Shown here: positions 57,401 to 64,000 of the stretch, piece after piece | Layout: every line of letters begins with the position of its first letter | Numbering within the stretch: position 1 is the stretch's first letter | Assembly (NCBI RefSeq): GCF_914767665.1 | Contig: NC_059503.1 | Location: forward strand, 186,001-250,000 | Origin: Harmonia axyridis | Lineage: Eukaryota; Arthropoda; Insecta; Coleoptera; Coccinellidae | Length of the DNA stretch: 64,000 bases | Direction of reading: 5' to 3' | The notes under the pieces: generated by a model | Databases searched by the model: none | What the model was told of the DNA's origin: nothing | Seen by the model: only the letters and a program-made list of their open reading frames with translations | Made by a program: the position numbers and the translations under genes

Positions 57401-60400
57401 TTAAATTCTTTAAGATGCAGCAAACGAAATAATAAAAATATTTTTACTTTAACAAGAAAATATTTTTTCGAATTCTTATTTCTAAAGGAAAACAAATCGG
57501 TCCTATGTTAAAAAAAAAAAAATTTTTAGAATGAGTACAACTATCATCTGTCAAAGGTAGTCATAGATCGTGTAGAACACTCTGCATTCTATTCAATGAT
57601 TTTTCCTTAAAGAATCAATGATCCCGAATTTATTTAAACAAAGACGTGTATTCTCGACAGAATGGCGTGCGAAATGGGCGTACGTTTTGCGCGCGAAAAA
57701 CGAAAAAAGCCAGACATGCATATGCTTGGGAAAGTTCGCGGTTGGTTAACACCGACCTTGTCAGGGTGACTGACTTGTCGGCGGCTGCTGCCATCTCTTA
57801 GCATTGTCGGCACGAACGGTTTACAGTTAGGACGGTAATTGCGACCGCCGCCACTGTCTCCGGCAAACGGCTGGGAAATTCGCGAGTTATTCCGCAAAAT
57901 TCCTCAGAAATTACGTGAGGGTCGTAAAATCCGAAAAAATATCGGTTTTATTGGGAATGTTCGTTTTCTCGACAAATATTCGCCAGATGTGGTTGACATC
58001 TTGTGAGTATTACTGTGACTAACATATGGTGCAAAAGGTCGAAAAAGCAATATTTGTTCAATAAATGTACATACTAGCAATGTCGTTAAAAAAATTATTT
58101 TGGAATTATTTTTGAACCTAATTCTTAGAAAGCAGTTTCTACATACTCGACCATAAATTAAATTTATATTTTTTATTATTATTCTATTCAAACTAATTCA
58201 GAAAGCTGACTTATTCCGTTCAAAGACACTAGTACTTTGGGTTCAATACATTTATTAGTTTCAAAATTACTCTAATTTTCCAAAAATTATGTATCATTCT
58301 CACACCTTGTATCTTCAGAACAACTAGCATATTTACTGAACAAATCTTATTATTTTGATCTATAGGTGATACTAGAGTATAACCTGCTCAACTATGAGCT
58401 ATAGCCGATAAGTTATGGGACATACCGTATAGTCACTGAAGTGTATAAGTTATTCAGCTATGTTATTTATAAAAAAAAATTGAAAGTGCGCTGCTCTGTT
58501 GAAAATAAACATAATAACCAGACATATTCTTTATTCAAAATTTATCAGAAATAAGAATATTAAAACACTCTAAAAAGAACTAAAAAGTAGAGCACTATAC
58601 ACAAATTAAAAAGTAGATTATTATAGAGTCTGTCAAAATAATTGACAAAAAGAATTTTAGTGGTTTGATTGAGCTTTTTGAGTAATCAATTCTTGGAACT
58701 TTCCCACTTGGGGGATTATCCGAAAGCTAAAATGAAACCCTCTCCCCTTGTTCAAGGTGCCGAAGCACAGCAGCGTGTTCAACGGTTATTACAACTGTTC
58801 CCTTCCACCCGCCTACGCCAACGTGACCAACGAGCAGATGTACAAGAACCAGAAGAACCTGCTGTATCCGGTGAACGTGGGCAGGAACATTGCGAGGGAG
58901 ACTGCGCAGACTCATTTCATCCTGCCCTCCGACATCGAGCTCTATCCCAGCGCCAACGTCATACCGCAGTTTTTGTCCATGATAGCGGAAAATAAAGGTG
59001 AGTACGGCAGGTTTGAGTTTTCTTCAAACCTGATGCCAAATATAGACGTTTTGCAGGTACCAATACCATCTTAGAATCGATGATATGTGAGCTTAATGCT
59101 TTGATTGCAGTTCGACTCTTAGAATGTATCGCTATACCACATTTCTGATAGTTGTTCATTAGGTTGATTTCCTCTGCCTGAATCCAAGGCTCTTTTCCTT
59201 AGGCGGCCTTGAAACCCTAACGATATTTTTCATTTCTTCTTCTTCAAGTGCCGTCTTCGCTACGAAGTTTGGCTACCATCAAAGCTATGCCTATTCTCGA
59301 TAGTGCAGATATTTCATTTACCTGTGTAGCTTTTGCCAAAGTTTGATGAGTTATCCGTAAAACTTTTTGGTATATTGTGAGATTTTGCAGAACCTTCTAA
59401 GCCCCAATATAAGAGTATTACAAGCAGAAACCTTACGGTTCAAACAAGAAGTTAACTACCCATAATCCATGTCAAATTTAAAAAGGATGGATTCTTCTTA
59501 GCTCTCTCGCTTCTTCGATTTGGCCCTGTGAGACTTTTTCTTTTAGTTTTGTCAAGGAAGTCAAAAGTTGACTTAAAAGTCTTGTAGCTTTAAAGGAAGC
59601 CGTTCAGGAATTCAGAATCGTTGAAGAAACGAAGCGGAGATTATTATTATTATTATTATGATTTGAACTGGGGTCGTTTTAGTTCGGTAAGCCTTCCGGG
59701 AACTGCGACCATGCAGATCTTTTGTTCACTACCCTACTCGTTCATAGAAACCCAGGGAGGTCGTCAACGACGTTAATAAAATTGACAACCTCCTTAGGGG
59801 CCTTGGCCGTTACCTCTCTGGTATCCAGGACCGGCTTACCCATGTGAATGGTTCTTAGGCCAGCCAGCTCCGGACACGTGCATATCAAGTGTTCGGCTGT
59901 TTCTGCTTCCGATCCACAGAGCCTGCAAATCCCGTCTGCTGACTTTCCCATACGGTACAAATGATGTTTGTACCGACAGTGCCCCGTCAGCAGTCCCACC
60001 ATCACCCGAAGCTCTGCTCGCGTCAGCTTCAGGAGCTTTTTGGCGTAGGTAGGAGAAATCTTCACGAATTTCTTTGCCTGAACAAGTCTAGGAGTGTTAG
60101 TCCAGTGGATTGTCCTACTGTTCAACTCCTATAGCTGGACCGCAGCTTTGTATTGGTCTTTTCCTATCCCACAGAAAGGCTCAGGTCCAGCAGGTCTTAA
60201 CCTTGATGCACTTTTGGCAAGTTCATCCGCTCTTTCATTTCCTTCAACCCCACAGTGCCCTGGTACCCATAGTAGAGTCACCTTATTTCCTCTGGCCAGT
60301 TGCTTTATGGTGTAACGGCACTCCCAAGTCAGCAAAGACCCCTGACAACACGATTCCAGGGATCTCAGCGTGGTTTGGCTGTCCATGGTGATGTAGATAT

Positions 60401-63126
60401 GCGCCCCCTTGAGGTTCATTTTGAGACACTCCTGGGCGCATACATAAACAGCCATTGTCTCGGTCTGTAGAATCAAAGGATTACCCTAAGAAATAGTTTG
60501 ATGAGTTATCCGTGAAATTTTTTGGTATTTTGTGAGATTTTGCAGAACCTTCTAAGCCCCAAAATAAAAGAGTATTACGAGCAGTAGCCAAACAAGAAGT
60601 TCAACTACCCTTAATCCACGTCAAATCAAAAAAAAGGATGGGCTCTCTCACTTCTTTGATTTGGCCCTGTGAGACTTTTTGTTTTGGGTTTTTTCAAGGA
60701 AGGCAAAAGTTGACTTCAAAGTCTTGTAGCTCTAAAGAAGGCCGTTAAGGAATCTGAAAGCGTTAAAGAAATGACGCGGAGATTGCTTTGACAGTACCAA
60801 TACGTACATAACTTGTCAAGATTACTCATAAAACAGAGAGTGTTCTATTTGCTCAATTCAACGCCTCTTTCCACAGGTCCGCTGCTCTCCAAGAACCCTA
60901 AGGTGTACCCGCTGCACATCTTCGAGGTGAGCGCCAGTTCCCAGGTGCCGGAGAACAAGACGACGCTATTGGAGATGCTGCGCAACGGCACAGCCATACC
61001 CTTCCACAAGAAGGTGTGTCCGGAGTGCCACGCCGTGCCCAAGTCCAAGGAGTGGCAGCAGCAGAAGGAGACCAAGGACGGGCAGCTGCACGTCTTCCAC
61101 GTGGGCAAGAGAACCGGCAGGTTCGTCCACTGGGAGCCGATCTTCATCGGAACCCACGCAGACCCCCTCTACGACGAGAGGCTGAGCTGGGAGGGCAAGA
61201 GCGACAAGATGACGCAGGTTGGTGACGATTTTTGCGCCAATATTTCTATATTACGGTCAGCTCACCTTCTAGCAGGAAACTTCAAACTCGAATTATAATC
61301 AAAATGACAACATCGTGAATGATAGTAGAGCGAGCACAAGTATCCTAGTAGTAAAGGGTGTTTTTTTTAGAGCTATAGAACTTTAAATTGCAATAAAACA
61401 ACGATGGATTATTCGATTGTCATGAATTTTATTTATCCGCAAGATTATCTTGTGGCATTACATTTTAAATAGATATGATTTCTGGCATATGATCGCCACG
61501 GCTGTCTCGGATGTAGTCCAATCTGGACGTCCAATTTTCGATTACTTTGTCCAACATTTGTGGTCGTATATCGGCAATAACAAGGCGAATTTTGTCTTCC
61601 AAATGGTCAAGGGTTTGTGGCTTATCCGCATAGACCAATGTCTTTACATAGCCCCACAGAAAGTAGTCTAGCGGTGTTAAATCACAAGATCTTGGAGGCC
61701 AATTCACAGGTCCAAACCGTGAAATTAGGCGGTCAGCAAACGTGTCTTTCAATAAATCGATCGTGGCACGAGCTGTGTGACATGTTGCGCCGTCTTGTTG
61801 GAACCACAGCTCCTGGACACCATGGTTGTTCAATTCAGGAATGAAAAAGTTATTAATCATGGCTCTATACCGATCACCATTGACTGTAACTTTCTGGCCA
61901 TCATCGTTTTTGAAGAAGTACGGACCAATGATTCCACCAGCCCATAAAGCGCACCAAACAGTCAGTTTTTCTGGATGTAACGGTGTTTCGACATACACTT
62001 GAGGATGAGCTTCACTCCAAATGCGGCAGTTTTGTTTGTTCACGTAGCCATTCAACCAGAAGTGCTCTTCATCGCTAAACAAAATAAAATGGACGTAGTG
62101 CGCGATACGTATTCCGCACAGAACCATTATTTTCGAAATAAAATTGCACCATTTGCAAGCGTTGTTCAGGCGTGAGCCTATTCATGATGAATTGCCAAAC
62201 CAAACTGAAAATAAATCACTTGACAGCTGTTTAATCGGTCGCCATATTGAACAGTAATGCCAACTTAAAGTTATATACCTCGAAAAAAACACCCGTTATA
62301 AGCTATACGGGGTGTTTTGCAAGCTGTAGGACAAACTTTGACAGAAGATAGTTGCTTTCATTCTCAACATGTTTTCCTATGCACATAGGTGTGATTCGTT
62401 TTCGTTTAGAAGTTACACAAAAATTTTAAATGATATTCATGTTTGAATCAAAAGCTTGGATGTGGTTGTTATTTTTTGTCCATCCATATTCATAATTTAA
62501 GTTTTAACTGACCTTACCAAAAAAATGTACGGGGTGAGTTTGGCAAGTAACTGTTGAGGCATTTAATAAGTATTGTTGGCGCCTTTATCTTTAAATTTCC
62601 AATCAGTTGCAACCGTCATTAAACACCATTAATGTCGTTATCATCTTCCGTAATTGCATGAGGAAGTCATAAAATCTTTTTCAAATAGTGCTGATTGTGG
62701 TGACCAATCTTTTCCTCTATAGTAGGCTAAGATTGATTTGAAAATTATTTGGGAAACTATATACATTTTATGGCATTTCGAAGGGATCTATGATGAAAAA
62801 CAAGAATTCTGCCTAAAGTATTCATATTTCTTCTAATCAATGCTTCGATTAGTCACAAAAGTTGAACAAATTGTATTCTAAAATTGGAATTTTTTTTTTA
62901 AATTTGAAAAAATCCTGTTCTCTTCCAGGGATACATCCTGTGCGTGATGGACTACAACTTCCTGATCCTCGACAACGCCTTCCTGGTCCACAAGCCCGGC
63001 ATAAAGGTGTACAAGAAGGACGCCAAGAGGGACATGCTGGCGGGAAAAACGAGGAGACTGATCAAGAAGATAATCTTCCCCGAACTGAAGGTCCTATACA
63101 AGACGAGAAAGGGCTGTGCGGTTTGA
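48413..63126 (+). CDS. B4GAT1: Beta-1,4-glucuronyltransferase 1-type glycosyltransferase (GT49), six coding exons
   Basis: The predicted product is a Golgi type II enzyme that would transfer sugar (glucuronic acid in vertebrate B4GAT1) onto glycan chains. Exons: 48413-48520, 49494-49775, 50858-51196, 58757-58997, 60877-61217, 62929-63126. Introns 1-3 and 5 are phase 0 and intron 4 is phase 1; every junction has GT-AG with good context. The protein is 502 residues: a short cytosolic head, a membrane anchor (about 7-27, SFFLKVLLIACCVYFGVMIF), and a Pro/Gln/Glu-rich stem (37-130) encoded by exon 2. The GT49 catalytic domain follows: GDYWVLYNYVPAE, PISVALHAPGSDFKYTL, FHVYFSTKH, GRNIARE, FILPSDIELYPS with the DxD-like SDIE (about 302-304), FVHWEPIFIGTHADPLYDER, and the C-terminal YNFLILDNAFLVHKPGIK. 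The exons are GC-rich; the introns are AT-rich and full of transposons. Orthology to vertebrate B4GAT1 versus one of the several insect GT49 paralogues is not settled by sequence alone. Confidence 0.93.
49060..49370. repeat. Short copy of the repeat at 5135-6410, in intron 1 of the B4GAT1-type gene
   Basis: Shares ATATCTCCTAAAATATTG, CTCAAGGAGAGTTGGCAG and GAGAAAAGTTGGACTTTACC with the longer copy, with the central part missing. No coding potential. Confidence 0.5.
50100..50500 (+). mobile_element. 3' end of a non-LTR retrotransposon (intron 2 of the B4GAT1-type gene)
   Basis: The plus strand reads, with breaks, LRKNLMKMSLGENDE, YRSCEDEEETPNHLLTEC (a degraded C-x2-C-x-H-x-C zinc knuckle ending of ORF2) and LAIDSQRK before a stop. 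Remnants of a terminal Leu/Glu-rich helix follow (WSSLELWNWRAS in a shifted frame). The tail ends near CTACAATCTACAAAATTAT. This is the usual end of Jockey/R1-type ORF2. The 5' part is absent and the copy is dead. It is a different family from the RNase H-bearing copies at 42080 and 59644. Confidence 0.75.
51887..52832 (-). mobile_element. Internally deleted Tc1/mariner DD41D (rosa-like) element, copy A, in intron 3
   Basis: The ends AAGGGTGTTTTTTTTAGAGC and, in reverse, a diverged ACGGTTGTTTTTTTC are flanked by TA duplications (51885-51886 and 52833-52834). The minus strand starts at 52721 with MNRLTPEQRLQ and reads to YRALRPFYFV before a stop. The remaining catalytic region then opens with FSDEEHSWLNGYVNKQNC (first Asp) and WFQQDGATCHTAR (second Asp), with SRFGPEN as its last residues. 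The linking ~300 bp is deleted. A 62-bp palindrome (52157-52218) disrupts the region just after the third-Asp block. Copy B at 61354 has the same ends and the same deletion junction. Confidence 0.88.
52157..52218. repeat. Perfect 29-bp inverted repeat with 4-bp loop inside mariner copy A
   Basis: Left arm 52157-52185 and right arm 52190-52218 (ACATAGCCCCACAGGAAGTA...) are exact reverse complements around CTTT. In copy B only the right-arm sequence is present at the homologous place. The left arm therefore arose as an inverted duplication of neighbouring transposon sequence. Confidence 0.95.
52845..52930 (-). pseudogene. Scrap of a mariner transposase gene beside copy A
   Basis: AGTGTTAAATCACAAAATCC and CGGTGGCCAATTGGC encode, on the minus strand, a degraded WPPRSCDLTPLD block like those at 7130-7180 and 9235-9260. 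Upstream, ATCTTCACGTGGCCACA corresponds to FLWGHVK. It is not part of copy A, whose right end is at 52832. Confidence 0.6.
52935..57180. other. Middle of intron 3 of the B4GAT1-type gene; little recognised
   Basis: AT-rich intronic DNA. It contains a perfect 22-bp palindrome (ACATCGTGTATATACACGATGT, 55772-55793) and a MITE-like end at about 56716 (GCGGGGTGTCATATTTTGAATG). No exon or RNA gene was recognised. Confidence 0.45.
57185..57265 (+). pseudogene. Scrap of a mariner transposase gene, adjoining two palindromes
   Basis: Plus-strand reading gives MQWPPRRLDINPLDFYLWGH, the third catalytic-Asp block (usually WPPRSCDLTPLDYFLWG) of the DD41D family. It is followed after about 35 bases by the palindromes at 57301-57460. 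The rest of the element is missing. Confidence 0.75.
57301..57347. repeat. Perfect 22-bp inverted repeat with TTC loop
   Basis: Left arm 57301-57322 (TCGCATCAACAACAACTTGA...) is the exact reverse complement of 57326-57347, with only TTC between. Confidence 0.97.
57354..57460. repeat. Near-perfect 52-bp inverted repeat with TTC loop
   Basis: Left arm 57354-57405 and right arm 57409-57460 pair with one mismatch (C/T). The spacer is again TTC (57406-57408). It starts seven bases after the preceding palindrome. Confidence 0.97.
57461..58756. other. End of intron 3; CpG-rich patch, otherwise nothing
   Basis: 57640-57900 is distinctly CpG-rich (GGGCGTACGTTTTGCGCGCG, GCGACCGCCGCCACTGTC) in otherwise AT-rich DNA. 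It contains an 87-codon minus-strand frame without family resemblance. A regulatory element is possible. 57900-58756 shows nothing. Confidence 0.4.
59340..59643. repeat. Direct repeat, left copy, flanking a retrotransposon fragment (intron 4)
   Basis: Starts AGTTTGATGAGTTATCCGT, contains TTTGGCCCTGTGAGACTTTT and ends GCGGAGATT at the (ATT)n tail of the element. The partner is 60496-60784. Many scattered differences (roughly one in eight bases, by eye). Confidence 0.9.
59644..60478 (-). mobile_element. 5'-truncated non-LTR retrotransposon 3' end (I-like, RNase H plus zinc knuckle)
   Basis: Same family as 42080-43041, about 95 percent identical by eye where both are present. On the minus strand: LQTETMAVYVCAQECLK (Glu), ITMDSQTTL (Asp) and VPGHCGVEGNERADELA complete the RNase H fold. 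KDQYKAAVQLWELN-type linker follows, with KKLLKLTRAELRVMVGLLTG and the knuckle CRLCGSEAETAEHLICTC, ending DDLPGFL. An in-frame stop separates the RNase H and knuckle halves. The 3' tail is (TAA)n at about 59641-59660. The 5' end is cut within the RNase H domain. Confidence 0.9.
60496..60784. repeat. Direct repeat, right copy, flanking a retrotransposon fragment (intron 4)
   Basis: Same block order as 59340-59643 (AGTTTGATGAGTTATCCGT, TTTGGCCCTGTGAGACTTTT, GCGGAGATT). The B4GAT1-type exon at 60877 follows within 100 bases. Confidence 0.9.
61354..62296 (-). mobile_element. Internally deleted Tc1/mariner DD41D (rosa-like) element, copy B, in intron 5
   Basis: The 943-bp element has ends AAGGGTGTTTTTTTTAGAGC and ACGGGTGTTTTTTTCGAGG (reverse) and TA duplications at 61352-61353 and 62297-62298. 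On the minus strand the start at 62185 gives MNRLTPEQRLQMVQFYFEN...YRALRPFYFV and a stop. After the deletion junction (about 62085) a 220-codon frame carries FSDEEHFWLNGYVNKQNC (Asp 1), WFQQDGATCHTAR (Asp 2) and SCDLTPLDYFLWGY (Asp 3). There are 41 residues between Asp 2 and the Asp of PLD, which is the DD41D signature. The catalytic core is intact but the DNA-binding half is gone, so it is not autonomous. Confidence 0.93.
62305..62928. other. Rest of intron 5; MITE-like end, otherwise nothing
   Basis: ACGGGGTGTTTTGCAAGCTG at about 62308 looks like another MITE end directly beside mariner copy B. No coding frame. Confidence 0.45.
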
Positions 63127-64000
63127 GACTCTCACATCACAAGTTCTCGGTGTGTGTGTTCACACACTGATTTCAGATTTGTTGACGTGTTACGAACGAG
63201 GCTGAGATAGTCCTTAAAAAGGAAACGAGACTGAAAAAATCTTCATCCTCGAACTTTGTACACTTTACCAGAGTAAATCGAAAGGGTTTCTCCTAGTTTC
63301 GAAGACCTACCTGTTGGACTCTTCCTTTGCAAGTCGGAAATATGCCAAAATTAACTTGATGGCTTATGCAAAAAAGAGTGTAAAGTAACGTGGTCTATTA
63401 GTCGGTAAAGTTCGATTTTTTTGGAAATATTTTCAAAATTGCACTTTCTCTTAGATTGAAATTGAATCCTCTAGATGAGGTGCTAATTTCAGTCTATGGC
63501 CTAAAGTTCACAAGATACAATTTTTCTCTTGCTAATAATGAAAATGAATTCTTTTGCTGTATATTTATTCTCATTAAATCGAAAGACCATAAAAATAGGA
63601 AAATTAGTGCATATTAGTGTAGTTATAAATATTTCCAAACGATAAGAATTTTTGATGAACCTTCAAGTATTAAATCAATATACCAGGTGCACCTTGAAAA
63701 GGCTAATAGACCGTATTACAGGAAGAACCCTATTTATCGTTTTTAGTTTACTGTAGTTTTACGTATCGAATCGTTGTTGTCCCTCAGAACAACCAAGGAT
63801 CAAACTATGAGTCTTGTAATTTTTATGTTCCTGTTTTTTGAAGTTGTCATTTATTTCGGGCTGTGGCCTTCTTGAAAAAGTGCCATTTATACTGCAAATC
63901 GTTTGGAAAAGTTGATTCATTTTTCTGTCGATTTGATTTCTTTCCCTTCGTTTCAGAAGAAAAAACTTCACCTATTATCTTTGTGTTCTATCCCTTCAAT
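63127..64000. other. 3' UTR and downstream flank of the B4GAT1-type gene
   Basis: No clear AATAAA follows the stop on the plus strand within the first few hundred bases; ATTAAA variants occur at about 63575 and 63670. Nothing else was recognised up to the window edge. Confidence 0.4.

Overview
The window looks like AT-rich nuclear DNA from an insect, most likely a beetle (Coleoptera). Exons are split by GT-AG introns, one of them only 53 bp. Several gene products have clear animal orthologues. The space between genes is filled with small DNA transposons (MITEs), Tc1/mariner relics and truncated non-LTR retrotransposons. The order is inferred from genome style and repeat types, not from a marker gene. 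I saw no rRNA, tRNA, CRISPR array, prophage or bacterial-type operon.

Layout. (1) 1-2744, minus strand: the 5' part of a PIGN-type GPI ethanolamine phosphate transferase 1 gene. It has two exons here and runs off the left edge. (2) 2745-25596: about 23 kb with no confident gene. It holds Tc1/mariner relics, foldback elements and MITEs, plus two stretches of unexplained minus-strand open reading (12814-13356 and 17560-17919). (3) 25614-28859, plus strand: a four-exon gene for a small single-pass membrane protein I do not recognise. All three introns are phase 1. (4) 30622-33850: a tight housekeeping cluster. MAK16 (60S ribosome biogenesis, minus) lies head-to-head with a BOLA1-like gene (mitochondrial Fe-S, plus). 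That gene converges on FNTA (protein farnesyl/geranylgeranyltransferase alpha subunit, minus). (5) 33851-48277: repeat-rich DNA with two candidate promoter/first-exon sites near 34.5 kb and 45.0 kb. It also holds three full copies of one roughly 460-bp MITE and a 5'-truncated retrotransposon with a clear 14-bp target-site duplication. (6) 48413-63126, plus strand: a six-exon GT49 glycosyltransferase gene of the beta-1,4-glucuronyltransferase 1 (B4GAT1) type. Its large introns hold two DD41D mariner copies and two non-LTR 3' ends.

Functionally these are mostly unlinked cell-biology genes: GPI-anchor synthesis, ribosome assembly, Fe-S handling, prenylation and Golgi glycosylation. Nothing in the layout argues for a joint pathway.

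I did not find a convincing new biological system. The most unusual features are structural. Several near-perfect inverted repeats have tiny loops (52157-52218 and 57301-57460). Two DD41D mariner copies share one internal-deletion junction and both sit in introns of the same gene. A 441-bp inverted-repeat unit lies inside a mariner relic. A retrotransposon fragment is flanked by diverged ~300-bp direct repeats. The PIGN-like enzyme also departs from the usual family sequence around its C-terminal metal-binding motif.
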